Of a stretch of DNA of 64,000 nucleotides, positions 25,826 to 35,609 are shown piece by piece. Below the pieces are notes generated by a model, which saw only the letters and a list, made by a program, of their open reading frames with translations, was not told the DNA's origin and searched no databases. The stretch's first letter is position 1, and each line of letters begins with the position of its first letter. Position numbers and translations under genes: made by a program. Origin of the DNA: Shewanella jiangmenensis (GTDB lineage Bacteria; Pseudomonadota; Gammaproteobacteria; Enterobacterales; Shewanellaceae); the NCBI RefSeq assembly GCF_018596335.1, contig NZ_JAHEPS010000004.1, positions 124,001 through 188,000 of the forward strand, in the 5' to 3' direction.

Positions 25826-27148
25826 TTATTCCTTCGGCAAAAATACTTCGGCGATAAGGCCGCCATCGGCGCGGTTTTTCAGTTTTACCTTGCCCTGATG
25901 CCGGTCGACTATGCGTTTGATAATCGCAAGCCCAAGCCCTGAACCGACGCTGCCTCGCGCGCTGTCGCCCTGGGTAAAGGGTTGAAACAGTTTGGGGATT
26001 TGCTCTGGCGGTATGCCGGGGCCATTGTCTTCCACGCTGATGACCACATGGTTTTTGTCGACCCGGGTCGAGATCTTAAGCCAGCCACGGCCGTAGCGGA
26101 ACGCGTTCTCGGTGAGGTTACTCAGTACCCGCTTGATGGCGATTACCTGCATCGGCACCGCCGGGCACGGGGTCAGCGCCAGCTCTATGGTGGCGTCGCG
26201 TTTCGATTCGGCCTGGGCCAAATCCGTTATCAGCTGGTTGATGTCGGCCGGTTCCCACACCGCTTCCTGATCCTGACGGATATAGGCAATAAACTGGTTG
26301 ATGATGGCGTTCATGTCGTCGATGTCGGCGACTATGCCGTCTTTGAGATAAGCATCTTCCTCGACCATCATCTCTGAGGCGAGCCGGATACGGGTAAGTG
26401 GCGTCCTCAGGTCGTGGGAGATCCCTGCCATCATCAGCGCTCTGTCCTGCTCGAGCATGCGCATGCTGTGGGCCATCTGGTTAAACGCATGGGTCACTTC
26501 AACAATTTCGCTGGAACCTGCCGGCGTAATGGCGTCGGGATATTCGCCGCGCGATACGCTAATGGCAGCTTTTTGAAGCTCTTTCAACGGCTTGCTTTGT
26601 CTTCGTGCAAACAGCCAGCCGCCGGCAACACTGAGTGCGCCTATCACCAGCAGGTACAGTGTCAGCAGTGACATTTCCAGCTCATTGAAGCCCGACAGCG
26701 GTACCCTGATCCATACGCTGGGCGCCTGGGGCGGGCGGATCCAGATATGCACGGTTTCGCCCTGGGCGATACGCACCTCGGCTTCGCCGCCCAGATACTG
26801 GGACATCTGGGTCGAGAGCAGCCCGTAGTAGGTGGCACTGTCGATCCCTGCTTCTTTGGCCTGCTTCTGGTTGTACACCTGCATGCTGTCGTCATGCACC
26901 TTGGCATTGAGGGCATCGACCAGGCTCAGGTATTCGCGGCCTATGACCATGTCATCGACAAACAGGTAATTAATTTGGCGTGCAATCAGCTGGTTTATCT
27001 GTTGGTAGCTTGGCTTTATCACGTAAAGCGCAACAGAGACATAAGAAACCAGCTGATTGATTAGCAGCAGGCAGCCAATCAGCATCACTGTTTGACTGAA
27101 GGCGCTGCGTGGCAGCAGCCGCTGCCACCAACGAAGGGTTATTGCCAT
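25826..27148 (-). CDS. envZ: Osmosensor histidine kinase EnvZ
   Basis: The 440-residue protein has two membrane helices (about 18-42 and 160-180), a periplasmic loop, HAMP, HisKA with [14 protein letters not shown] (His245) and the ATPase motifs NAFRYG, DNGPGIP and [12 protein letters not shown]. It lies 9 bases downstream of ompR in the standard order. It controls OmpR phosphorylation in response to osmolarity or envelope state. The periplasmic part is larger than a minimal sensor and may respond to different cues than in enterobacteria. Confidence 0.93.
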   Translation of the reverse strand: MAITLRWWQRLLPRSAFSQTVMLIGCLLLINQLVSYVSVALYVIKPSYQQINQLIARQINYLFVDDMVIGREYLSLVDALNAKVHDDSMQVYNQKQAKEAGIDSATYYGLLSTQMSQYLGGEAEVRIAQGETVHIWIRPPQAPSVWIRVPLSGFNELEMSLLTLYLLVIGALSVAGGWLFARRQSKPLKELQKAAISVSRGEYPDAITPAGSSEIVEVTHAFNQMAHSMRMLEQDRALMMAGISHDLRTPLTRIRLASEMMVEEDAYLKDGIVADIDDMNAIINQFIAYIRQDQEAVWEPADINQLITDLAQAESKRDATIELALTPCPAVPMQVIAIKRVLSNLTENAFRYGRGWLKISTRVDKNHVVISVEDNGPGIPPEQIPKLFQPFTQGDSARGSVGSGLGLAIIKRIVDRHQGKVKLKNRADGGLIAEVFLPKE

Positions 27149-27157
27149 GGAGTTAAA

Positions 27158-27883
27158 TCAGCGCCGGGCGCTGCCGTCGGGCACAAACACATAGCCAAGG
27201 CCCCAGACGGTTTGAATGTATCTTGGATTGGCGGCATCTTTTTCGATAAGCCGGCGCAGGCGTGACACCTGCACATCGATAGAACGCTCCAGTGCTGAGT
27301 AGTCTCGGCCCCGGGCCAGATTCATCAGTTTATCCCGAGACAAAGGCTCGCGCGGGTGAGTCACCAGTACCTTGAGTACGGCAAATTCGCCGCTGGTGAG
27401 TGAAATGGCTTCGTTGCCCTGGTACATCTCGCGGGTGGCGAGATTTAGGGTAAACTCGCCGAAGCTGACTTCTTCTTCCTGCTGCGCCGGGGCACCGGGA
27501 ATGTCCTGGCTTTGGCGGCGCATCACGGCCTTGATACGGGCCAGCAGCTCGCGGGGATTGAAGGGTTTTGGCAGATAATCGTCGGCGCCAAGCTCCAGAC
27601 CGATAATCCGGTCCACTTCGTCGCCCTTGGCGGTGAGCATGATAATCGGCAGTGGGTTGCCACTCTGACGCAGGCGGCGGCAAATCGACAGGCCATCTTC
27701 GCCCGGCAGCATCAAATCCAGCACCATCATGTGGAAATTTTCCCGCTCCAGCAGCCGGTCCATCTGCTCGGCATTGGCCGCAGCCCGAACCTGGTAGCCC
27801 TGCTCAACCAGATAGCGCTCCAGCAACGCGCGCAGACGCATATCGTCATCGACAACCAGAATCTTGGAAGTTTCCTGTCCCAT
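27158..27883 (-). CDS. ompR: Response regulator OmpR
   Basis: The 241-residue protein has a receiver with VDDD at 11-14, Asp56 in VLDLMLPGEDG and Lys in DYLPKPFNPREL. The winged-helix output is very close to OmpR, including the YQGNEAISLTSGEFAVLKVLV and VSRLRRLIEKDAANPRYIQTVWGLGYVF blocks. It is the first gene of ompR-envZ and divergent from greB, as in enterobacteria. Confidence 0.95.
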   Translation of the reverse strand: MGQETSKILVVDDDMRLRALLERYLVEQGYQVRAAANAEQMDRLLERENFHMMVLDLMLPGEDGLSICRRLRQSGNPLPIIMLTAKGDEVDRIIGLELGADDYLPKPFNPRELLARIKAVMRRQSQDIPGAPAQQEEEVSFGEFTLNLATREMYQGNEAISLTSGEFAVLKVLVTHPREPLSRDKLMNLARGRDYSALERSIDVQVSRLRRLIEKDAANPRYIQTVWGLGYVFVPDGSARR

Positions 27884-28141
27884 GTAGCCTTCCCCTCAAA
27901 GTGGCTTGCAGCCACACAATACTAACCGAAAAAATGGCGGAATATCCTAAATTTAGCCAGTTCAGGGCCAAAATGCACTGGCGACTTTGTAACATTCGTT
28001 AAATGGTGTCGAGGTTGTGAGCTAATGCCTGGGGCGGTGAATTTGTCAGCGACGCGGCCCGGCACCGGCCGCCGGTACTTGCAAGCAGGTCTTGCTTCTG
28101 GAACCCTGTGTCATCTCAGATCCAAACACAGGCCCTGACCC

Positions 28142-28636
28142 ATGACTGAAAAAACGCACCTCATTACCCGCAAGGGCTGGGAAGCTCTGGATAAGGAGCT
28201 TAAGTACCTCTGGAAACAATACCGGCCTGAAATCACCCTCAAGGTGCAGGAGGCGGCAGCTCAGGGCGACCGCTCTGAAAACGCCGATTACACCTATAAC
28301 AAGCGGCTGCTGCGGCAAATCGACAGCCGTATCCGCTATTTGGTGAAGCGGCTTGAAGTGCTGAAAATCGTTGATTACTCGCCCAAACAGGAAGGTAAGG
28401 TGTTCTTTGGCGCCTGGGTTGAGCTCGAAAACGACGATGGCGATGTGGTACGTTACCGGATTGTCGGCAAAGACGAAATCGACACCAAAAAGGGCTACAT
28501 CACCATAGACTCACCGATGGCGCGTGCGCTCATCGGCAAACAGGTGGACGACGAAGTGTCGGTACAAACCCCGTCCGGTCGTAAAGACTGGTATATCAAT
28601 GCCATCCGTTATCAGGCGTTTGAGGGGCAGGAGTGA
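28142..28636 (+). CDS. greB: Transcription elongation factor GreB
   Basis: The 164-residue protein has an N-terminal coiled-coil hairpin (about 10-75, with the acidic tip and GDRSENADY) and a C-terminal FKBP-like domain with YRIVGKDEIDTKKGYITIDSPMARALIGK. The length and the sequence LKYLWKQYRPEI distinguish it from GreA. It rescues backtracked RNA polymerase by stimulating transcript cleavage. It is divergent from ompR-envZ. No strong ribosome-binding site is visible before the ATG. Confidence 0.95.
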   Translation: MTEKTHLITRKGWEALDKELKYLWKQYRPEITLKVQEAAAQGDRSENADYTYNKRLLRQIDSRIRYLVKRLEVLKIVDYSPKQEGKVFFGAWVELENDDGDVVRYRIVGKDEIDTKKGYITIDSPMARALIGKQVDDEVSVQTPSGRKDWYINAIRYQAFEGQE

Positions 28637-28642
28637 TTATTA

Positions 28643-28669
28643 ATCAACGCCGCCCAGTGCGGCGTTGAT
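28643..28669 (+). terminator. Strong hairpin after greB
   Basis: An 11-bp perfect stem ATCAACGCCGC / GCGGCGTTGAT closes a 5-base loop. No T-run follows, so it could be a rho-linked end or an mRNA-stabilising hairpin. Confidence 0.45.
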
Positions 28670-28893
28670 GCCTGTCTTCCGTGGCTGGCGCCTGGTAATC
28701 GGCACTTGGTTCATCCGGCTGTCAGTCACTTCCAGTCGTTGTTTTCCCCTTTGTAATCCGTTTCCTCGTTATTTTTTCCTTCAACACGCCGCCGATTGGT
28801 TCCCTGGCTCCTTGGCTCCTTGTCGGCGGGCGGTGGGTGGATTTTCCGAATCTATACTTAATCCAGGTACCCAGTTTACCGGGATAAAAACAG

Positions 28894-30963
28894 ATGAAGA
28901 GTCATGTCAATCGTGTCAGCGCTTGCCTTGCGGCCATGGGCGTCGCCTGGGGCGCCTGGGCCGATGCGGGGCAATCGATTTTCGACCTATCCCTCGAGCA
29001 GCTGGCCGATATCGAGGTGTCGGTGTCGTCCAAGCAGGCGTTGCCGCTCAGCCTTGCGCCTGCCAACGTCAGTGTGTTCAGTCAGCAGCAGCTTGAGCAG
29101 CGTGGGGTAAATACGCTTGCCGAACTTGCCGACCTGAGCTCGGGCTATTCCAGTTACAGCATTTTTGGCGAACGGGTGTTTGAAACCCGTGGGCAGCGCG
29201 CCGGCAGTTTTGAAAACAACAAGCATCTGGTGCTGCTCGATGGTGTGCGCCTGAACCATGCCCGCGCCAACAAGGCGCCGATCGAAAATGAACTGCCGCT
29301 GATGCCGATGCGTCAGGTTGAGTTGCTGCGTGGCCCCGCATCAGCCGTGTATGGCCAGAGCGCGTTTTTCGGCGTGGTGAGCTTAAGCTCCGACAGTGAA
29401 GGCGCTGACTTACTAAGGCTCGATGCCAGTCACACCCTCGATGGCCAGGGCGACAGAGGCGGCGTGTACGGCCGTGTTGGCAGTCGCCTGGGCCAGAGTT
29501 TTGCGGCGCTGTCGTATTTTGATAAGCGCAGCGCCGATGCCCTGGTCGGCCCCGATTTCTCGCCGCTGCAACGCTACTATGACGATCAGGAGGCGCACTT
29601 TGCCTATCTGAAACATGGCTTCAGTGGCGGCAGTCTGGGTGATTTTACCTTGGGTTACATCGACATGGCGCGAAGCTCGGGTCTGGGTGAGCATTGGATG
29701 GGCGACTTGTCGGCGCCAGAGAACAATATCCGCTGGGATACCGACATAGGTTATCTGCGCTGGCAACGCGGCTTTGGCGAGGCGTTCAGGGCCGATGTGC
29801 ATCTGGTCAATAACGACTCGGCGGAGGCGGGCCTTGCCATCGACAATACCCGCGCGCAAATCCTGGATGGTGAAGAGGCGCAGTTCAATCGCTATCTGGT
29901 GGATGTCAATTCAAAATTGCTGGAAGCCGAGCTTAGCTGGCAGCCCGGCGCTGACACCTCACTGCTGTTTGGTATGTCGCTTGAAAAACGTCGAGACGAG
30001 GGCGGCTTTTTTGTGCCGGATTTACCGCTGCAGCAATTATTGGCAGCGGATACAGGCGCGATACAGTGGCAACGGGAGGCGTCAGATAGCGTCGAGTACC
30101 GCGCGGCATATCTGCAATACTCGGATTTTTACCCGTCAATCTGGGGGCTGCATCTGACGGCGGGGCTGAGATACGACAGTGGTGCATACGGCGATGATAC
30201 CTTTGAGCACTTTTCACCGCGGGTGGCGCTGGTAAAAAGCCTGAGTGATCGCTGGACCGCCAAGGCGCTTTACAGCTCGGCGTTTCGCTCGCCCGGGCTT
30301 AAGGAGTATCTGCTTAATGATGAAACCCGCAATCGGATTTTAAGTATTGCCGCCAATCCCGAGGCTGAGCTTGTGAAACTGAGCGACAGCCTGAGCCCGG
30401 AAACCTTCAGCTCAACCGAGCTGGATTTGCTGTACGTCAACTCGCCCTGGATGGTGAAGCTGGGTGCTTTTTACAATCAAACTGACAACGCGCTCGATGG
30501 CAGGTCGCTGAAATTCATCGATAAAAATGGCGACGAGGTGAGTAAAAACAGCTTTGCCAACTCGGCCGCAACCTTCGAAGTGTACGGCACTGAAGCCGAA
30601 TTTGAGTGGCGTTTTTCACCTGTGTGGCAACTCAATGGCGCCATCAACCGGGTGTGGCCTGCGTCCGGCTCAGAGGCGGCCACCCAAGACATGCCAACGC
30701 TTAAGTATCTGCTGGGGGTTAGCGGCGATTTGGCCTTTGGCTCGGTGCGGCTCGACTATCGTTTTCATGGTGATATTGCCGGTGATGTGGATGCGATTCA
30801 GGTGCTTGATGCCAGCGTGCGCGGCCTGTGGCATGGCGTTGGCTGGTCGGTGAAGCTTGGCAATCTGCTCGATGCAGAGAATTTTTATGCCTTTGGCGGC
30901 GAGGAGGGTAATCCCTTGCCCGGCAGAACTCTTGAATTTGGTCTCAGCTACCGCTTCGACTAG
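28894..30963 (+). CDS. TonB-dependent receptor
   Basis: The 689-residue protein has a signal peptide (cut near WADA, residue about 24), then the N-terminal SLEQLADIEVSVSSKQ stretch, where the TonB box is expected. The plug domain has NVSVFSQQQLEQRGVNTLAELADLSSGY and VELLRGPASAVYGQSAF, followed by a 22-strand-type barrel. It ends FGLSYRFD, with Phe one residue from the end. This style of receptor, with EVSVSSK near the start, is common next to YfiR-domain signalling proteins, and here such a kinase gene is convergent 43 bases away. The ligand is unknown. It and the kinase are inserted between greB and tex. Confidence 0.92.
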   Translation: MKSHVNRVSACLAAMGVAWGAWADAGQSIFDLSLEQLADIEVSVSSKQALPLSLAPANVSVFSQQQLEQRGVNTLAELADLSSGYSSYSIFGERVFETRGQRAGSFENNKHLVLLDGVRLNHARANKAPIENELPLMPMRQVELLRGPASAVYGQSAFFGVVSLSSDSEGADLLRLDASHTLDGQGDRGGVYGRVGSRLGQSFAALSYFDKRSADALVGPDFSPLQRYYDDQEAHFAYLKHGFSGGSLGDFTLGYIDMARSSGLGEHWMGDLSAPENNIRWDTDIGYLRWQRGFGEAFRADVHLVNNDSAEAGLAIDNTRAQILDGEEAQFNRYLVDVNSKLLEAELSWQPGADTSLLFGMSLEKRRDEGGFFVPDLPLQQLLAADTGAIQWQREASDSVEYRAAYLQYSDFYPSIWGLHLTAGLRYDSGAYGDDTFEHFSPRVALVKSLSDRWTAKALYSSAFRSPGLKEYLLNDETRNRILSIAANPEAELVKLSDSLSPETFSSTELDLLYVNSPWMVKLGAFYNQTDNALDGRSLKFIDKNGDEVSKNSFANSAATFEVYGTEAEFEWRFSPVWQLNGAINRVWPASGSEAATQDMPTLKYLLGVSGDLAFGSVRLDYRFHGDIAGDVDAIQVLDASVRGLWHGVGWSVKLGNLLDAENFYAFGGEEGNPLPGRTLEFGLSYRFD

Positions 30964-31006
30964 CTGTTGTTGCTTCGATGCACTGCGGCTTCGGTCAACT
31001 TTGCGT

Positions 31007-32905
31007 CTACTCACTGCTCTGGAGCGGCAGGCTGATGCGAAAATGTGCACCTGTGTCGGATGGCAGGCACTGTAAGTCGCCGCCAAACTTTTGATTAACT
31101 ATGTTGAACGAGACATGCATGCCAAGCCCTGAACTGCCTTCGCCGCGGCGGGTGGTAAAAAACGGGTCAAACACCTTGGCGACGGTTTCGTCGGCAATGC
31201 CGCAGCCATTGTCGCGATAATCGATGATGAGCCGGTTTTCCTGGGTGTAGCAGTCAAAGCGGATTTCGCCATCTGTCTTATGTCTGAATCCATGGATCAG
31301 CGAATTCATCACCAGATTGGTGATGACCTGCGCCATGGCGCCAGCTTCGCAGCTGTAGCTAAGTTGCTGCTCGGCATTGATTTTGACCTTATGGCCGCCG
31401 CGCTTGAGTTCATGCTGCAAGCTGTCGCACACCTCCTGAATATACTCCTTCATCTGCAGTGTGCGGATTTCTTCATGGCTCTGGTCGATGGAGACCTGCT
31501 TGAAGCTCTTGATAAGCCGTGCGGCGCGGTCGAGATTGCGCACCAGCAATTCCAGCGACTGGGTTAAATCATCGAGAAGCTGGTCGAGATCCGCCTCGGT
31601 CACTTCTTCGGCTTTATAGCGTTTGATAAAGCGCGAAAGTTGCTCCTGCATATGGGTTGAGGAGGTGACTCCCACACCAATAGGCGTGTTTATTTCGTGG
31701 GCAACCCCCGCCACCAGGCTGCCGAGGGCGGCCATTTTCTCGGATTTCAGCAGTTGGTCACGGGTGCGGATGATTTGCGCGTTGGCGCTTTCAAGCTCGG
31801 TATGTTTGTGCGCCAGCTGCACAAACAGCTGGTTTTTGACCCGGGCTCCGCGATAGATGAGCATCACCGAAATGCTGATGGAAATGATGAGCGCGATGGA
31901 GATGTACAGCAGGGTCTTTTGGGTTTGAATGATGGTGCTTTGGGCCTCAAGGGTTTCACTCTGGCTTGCCAGGCTTTTTTCTTTCATCGCCAGCTCAGTT
32001 TCGTAGCCGGCCAGCACGCTTTTTTGCTCCCGGATGCGTGCTTCATTAATGCTGATTGACGCCGACAGTGCGGTGATTTCATCGGTTTTGTTTTTCAGCT
32101 CCTGCTGCTTGGCGTCAAGCTCCGCTTGCTGGCGGCTGAAGCTTGCCTGGGTATCAGCCATCTTCTGCTCCAGCGCTTGCTGCTGGCTTTTCAACGCTTC
32201 CTGGGCGGTTTGTTGCTGCGCGAGGGTGTTGTCAAGCTCGGTAATTTTAGCCTGCTGCTGCTTCTGCTTTTGCTGCTGGGCATCGAGCTGGCGCTGCTTT
32301 TCAGTGACCTGAGACTGCAGCCTGGCGTATTGCTCGCGGTTCGCCTGCAGGGTGGATTCCATGTCCTTGACCATGGATGCAACGTCAAGCTCGGTGCCGC
32401 CGAGAATAACTATGTCTTTCGACACGGTAAGCTTGTTGTACACCATATTGTAGCGATTGATTTCAAAGCCGATTTTTCCGCCGCTGCGGTTTACAAAGTT
32501 AAAGCCGAACAGCTGTTTTTCGCGGGCGTTGTCGGCAATAACCAAGATGGGACGATTGAGAATGAGCGCATTGATGTCGCCAAGGCGGCTTTCACGGCTT
32601 TTGTCGACTACCAGCACGTCGGCTCCGGTGATGGCGCTGTCGCTGTTACCCGCTGAAACACTGAGCGCCAGCGAGCGGACTTTTTGCTGCTCGAGGCTTT
32701 TTAACACCGACAGCAGCTTATCGTTGTCACCCACATACAGCACCTTGAGGGTGCGGCGCTGATTTTCGTCTGGCCACTGTACGTATTTAAGAAAGTTATA
32801 CACATAGGCCGTTTTTACCTGCTCGGGAGTCAGCTCGGCGCCAGTGCTTAACGGGGAGCAAAGCAGCAACAATACCAGGCACAGATATTGGCCGATTTTT
32901 GTCAT
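31007..32905 (-). CDS. YfiR-domain, coiled-coil sensor histidine kinase
   Basis: From the ATG at 32905 (GGAG six bases upstream) the protein has 632 residues: a signal peptide (1-23), a YfiR/DUF4154 domain (about 25-170; LTPEQVKTAYVYNFLKYVQWP, ending NRYNMVYNKLTVSKDIVILGGTELDV), a Gln-rich heptad coiled coil (about 174-329), a membrane helix (330-352), HisKA with GVAHEINTPIGVG (His403), and an ATPase domain with DNGCGIADE and GSSGLGMHVSFNIV. The YfiR part and coiled coil should lie in the periplasm. In the known YfiBNR system, YfiR is a separate periplasmic repressor of a cyclase; here it is fused to a kinase. No receiver domain or regulator gene is nearby. The frame stays open 56 codons upstream. 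Confidence 0.88.
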   Translation of the reverse strand: MTKIGQYLCLVLLLLCSPLSTGAELTPEQVKTAYVYNFLKYVQWPDENQRRTLKVLYVGDNDKLLSVLKSLEQQKVRSLALSVSAGNSDSAITGADVLVVDKSRESRLGDINALILNRPILVIADNAREKQLFGFNFVNRSGGKIGFEINRYNMVYNKLTVSKDIVILGGTELDVASMVKDMESTLQANREQYARLQSQVTEKQRQLDAQQQKQKQQQAKITELDNTLAQQQTAQEALKSQQQALEQKMADTQASFSRQQAELDAKQQELKNKTDEITALSASISINEARIREQKSVLAGYETELAMKEKSLASQSETLEAQSTIIQTQKTLLYISIALIISISISVMLIYRGARVKNQLFVQLAHKHTELESANAQIIRTRDQLLKSEKMAALGSLVAGVAHEINTPIGVGVTSSTHMQEQLSRFIKRYKAEEVTEADLDQLLDDLTQSLELLVRNLDRAARLIKSFKQVSIDQSHEEIRTLQMKEYIQEVCDSLQHELKRGGHKVKINAEQQLSYSCEAGAMAQVITNLVMNSLIHGFRHKTDGEIRFDCYTQENRLIIDYRDNGCGIADETVAKVFDPFFTTRRGEGSSGLGMHVSFNIVNQKFGGDLQCLPSDTGAHFRISLPLQSSE

Positions 32906-33092
32906 AACGGCTCCGTTGATGGTGGGGATTAACGGCGGGAACTTGCTAAAAGCATAGGTGTTGATCATGCTTTTTTCCTGTTTGGACCAATGGTGACCAA
33001 GGTGCATGAAACTGGTGCGTGCCCTGTGGTAATCTTGGCAGCATTGTGTTTTTCCCGTGTTTTTTGACACCACAAACCAACGAGTAATCTAG

Positions 33093-35432
33093 ATGACAGC
33101 GAATATTGCGCGGACTATCGCCCAGGAGCTGAGCGTTCGTGAAGAACAGGTCGCCGCCACCATTGCCCTGCTGGACGATGGCGCCACCGTGCCCTTCGTG
33201 GCCCGTTACCGTAAGGAAGTCACAGGTGGCCTGGACGATACCCAGCTGCGCACCCTGCACAGTCGCCTTGGCTATTTGCGCGATTTGAATGACCGCCGCG
33301 AGGTCATTCTCTCCTCCATCGAGGCCCAGGGTAAATTAACGCCTGAGCTGAAAGCCGCGCTGATTGGCGCCGACAGCAAAACCCGCCTCGAAGATTTGTA
33401 TTTGCCGTACAAGCCAAAGCGCCGTACCAAGGGCCAGATTGCCATCGAAGCCGGAATTGAGCCGCTTGCCAATCTGCTGCTGGCAAACCGCAGTGCCGAT
33501 ATCGATGCCGAAGCCAGTGCCTTTATCAATACCGACGCCGGATTTGCCGATGTGCGCGCCGTGCTCGACGGTGCCCGTTACATCCTGATGGAGCGCTTTG
33601 CCGAAGATGCTGAGCTTATCCGCAAGGTGCGTGAGCACCTCTCAGGTGTCGCGGTGCTGCAAAGCAAAGTGATTGAAGGTAAAGAGAAAGAAGGCGCCAA
33701 GTTCCGCGATTATTTTGAGCACAGCGAGCTTTTGGGCAAGGTGCCATCGCACCGCGCACTGGCGATGCTGCGCGGTCGCAACGAAGGTATTCTCAGCCTG
33801 TCGATGAATGCCGACCCGGATGCTGAGCCGGGCCGCGGCAGTTACTGCGAGGTGATCATTGCCGACCATCTGGGGCTTAAGCTTGGCGACAGCAGTGTCG
33901 ACGCTTGGCTTAAAACCGTGGTCACCGGCACCTGGCGCATCAAGGTCGCGCTGCAGATGGAAACCGAGTTTATCTCCCGCCTGCGCGAGCTTGCCGAAGA
34001 AGACGCCATTCGTGTATTTGCCCGCAACCTGCACGACCTGCTGATGGCGGCGCCCGCTGGCTCCAAGGCCACCATGGGGCTTGACCCCGGGCTGCGTACC
34101 GGCGTTAAGGTTGCCGTGGTCAACGACACAGGCAAGCTGGTGGCTCACACCACGATTTTCCCGCATGAGCCGCAAAATCAGTGGGATAAGTCAGTGCGGG
34201 CGCTGGTGACTCTGGTCAATATGCATAAGGTTGAACTGATTGCCGTGGGTAACGGAACTGCCTCGCGGGAAACCGACAAGCTTGCCGGTGAGGTCATCGC
34301 CGCGCTGAAAGAAACCCACCCTGCTCTGACCAAGGTGATGGTGAGTGAAGCGGGCGCTTCTGTGTACTCGGCATCCGAGCTGGCGGCGCAGGAATTTCCG
34401 GATCTTGACGTCTCCATTCGCGGCGCCGTGTCCATCGCCCGCCGCCTGCAGGACCCGCTGGCGGAGCTGGTGAAAATCGAGCCCAAGTCCATCGGCGTGG
34501 GGCAATATCAGCACGACGTGAGCCAGAGCCAACTGTCATCAAGCCTTGAGGCTGTGGTTGAAGACTGCGTGAACAGTGTCGGCGTTGATCTCAACATGGC
34601 ATCGGTGGCGCTGCTCAGTCAGGTGTCTGGCCTTAACAAGACCCTGGCCAAAAACGTGGTGGATTACCGCGATGAAAACGGCCAGTTCCGCAGCCGTAAA
34701 GAACTGCTGAAAGTGGCGCGTCTTGGCCCCAAGGCGTTCGAGCAGGCGGCGGGCTTTTTGCGCATCCGTGAAGGGGATAACCCGCTAGATGCCTCGGCCG
34801 TGCACCCCGAAGCTTACTCACTGGTAGAAAGCATTGCCCGCGCCCGCAATCTGGCGCTGCCTGAGCTGATTGGCAACAGTGAGCTTATCAAGTCACTCAA
34901 TGCCAAAGAATTTGTGACTGAAGACTTTGGTCTGCCCACAGTGACCGATATCCTGAAAGAGCTGGATAAACCCGGCCGCGACCCACGCGGCGAGTTTAAA
35001 ACTGCCCATTTCAAAGAGGGCGTGACCGACATTCGCGACCTCAAGCCCGACATGGTGCTTGAAGGTGTGGTCACCAACGTGACCAACTTCGGCGCCTTTG
35101 TCGATGTGGGTGTGCATCAGGATGGTCTGGTACACATTTCATCCCTGTCGGACAAGTTTGTCAGCGACCCGCACACTGTGGTTAAAGCAGGTGATGTGGT
35201 CAAAGTGAAGGTGATGGAAGTGGACGTTGAGCGTAAGCGCATTGGCCTTAGCATGCGGCTCGATGAAAAAGCCCAGCCAGCCGCGCCGCACAAGGCTGCA
35301 GCCGGTCACAAGGGCGCTGCCAAAGCGGGCGGTAAACCGGCGCCTCAAGGTAAGCAGGGCGGCAAGCCACAGCAGATTAACGCGGCCATGGGCAACGCCT
35401 TTGCCGACGCCTTAGCCAAACTGAAAAAATAA
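33093..35432 (+). CDS. tex: RNA-binding transcriptional accessory protein Tex
   Basis: The 779-residue protein matches Tex (YhgF) along its length: an N-terminal helical region with [21 protein letters not shown], the YqgF-like domain with [16 protein letters not shown], helix-hairpin-helix motifs around [25 protein letters not shown], and a C-terminal S1 RNA-binding domain ([28 protein letters not shown]). The tail is rich in Ala, Gly and Lys. Tex binds nucleic acid and affects transcript processing. In E. coli it directly follows greB; here about 4.4 kb intervene. Confidence 0.96.
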   Translation: MTANIARTIAQELSVREEQVAATIALLDDGATVPFVARYRKEVTGGLDDTQLRTLHSRLGYLRDLNDRREVILSSIEAQGKLTPELKAALIGADSKTRLEDLYLPYKPKRRTKGQIAIEAGIEPLANLLLANRSADIDAEASAFINTDAGFADVRAVLDGARYILMERFAEDAELIRKVREHLSGVAVLQSKVIEGKEKEGAKFRDYFEHSELLGKVPSHRALAMLRGRNEGILSLSMNADPDAEPGRGSYCEVIIADHLGLKLGDSSVDAWLKTVVTGTWRIKVALQMETEFISRLRELAEEDAIRVFARNLHDLLMAAPAGSKATMGLDPGLRTGVKVAVVNDTGKLVAHTTIFPHEPQNQWDKSVRALVTLVNMHKVELIAVGNGTASRETDKLAGEVIAALKETHPALTKVMVSEAGASVYSASELAAQEFPDLDVSIRGAVSIARRLQDPLAELVKIEPKSIGVGQYQHDVSQSQLSSSLEAVVEDCVNSVGVDLNMASVALLSQVSGLNKTLAKNVVDYRDENGQFRSRKELLKVARLGPKAFEQAAGFLRIREGDNPLDASAVHPEAYSLVESIARARNLALPELIGNSELIKSLNAKEFVTEDFGLPTVTDILKELDKPGRDPRGEFKTAHFKEGVTDIRDLKPDMVLEGVVTNVTNFGAFVDVGVHQDGLVHISSLSDKFVSDPHTVVKAGDVVKVKVMEVDVERKRIGLSMRLDEKAQPAAPHKAAAGHKGAAKAGGKPAPQGKQGGKPQQINAAMGNAFADALAKLKK

Positions 35433-35463
35433 TCGTTATCTTGATTTAGACCAAACGGTTCAG

Positions 35464-35491
35464 AAAAAACGCAGCCTCGGCTGCGTTTTTT
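35464..35491 (+). terminator. Intrinsic terminator after tex
   Basis: CGCAGC / GCTGCG with loop CTCG, preceded by A and followed by six T. Confidence 0.85.
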
Positions 35492-35609
35492 GTTTCGGGT
35501 AAAACAAATTCTGAAATCCTGTGAATTTACGGTGAACTTTTGTTGCTTGTCGGTATCATACCCAGCATCAGAAAACGCCGCCAACAAGAGCGGTCAGTGG
35601 AGTAACACA

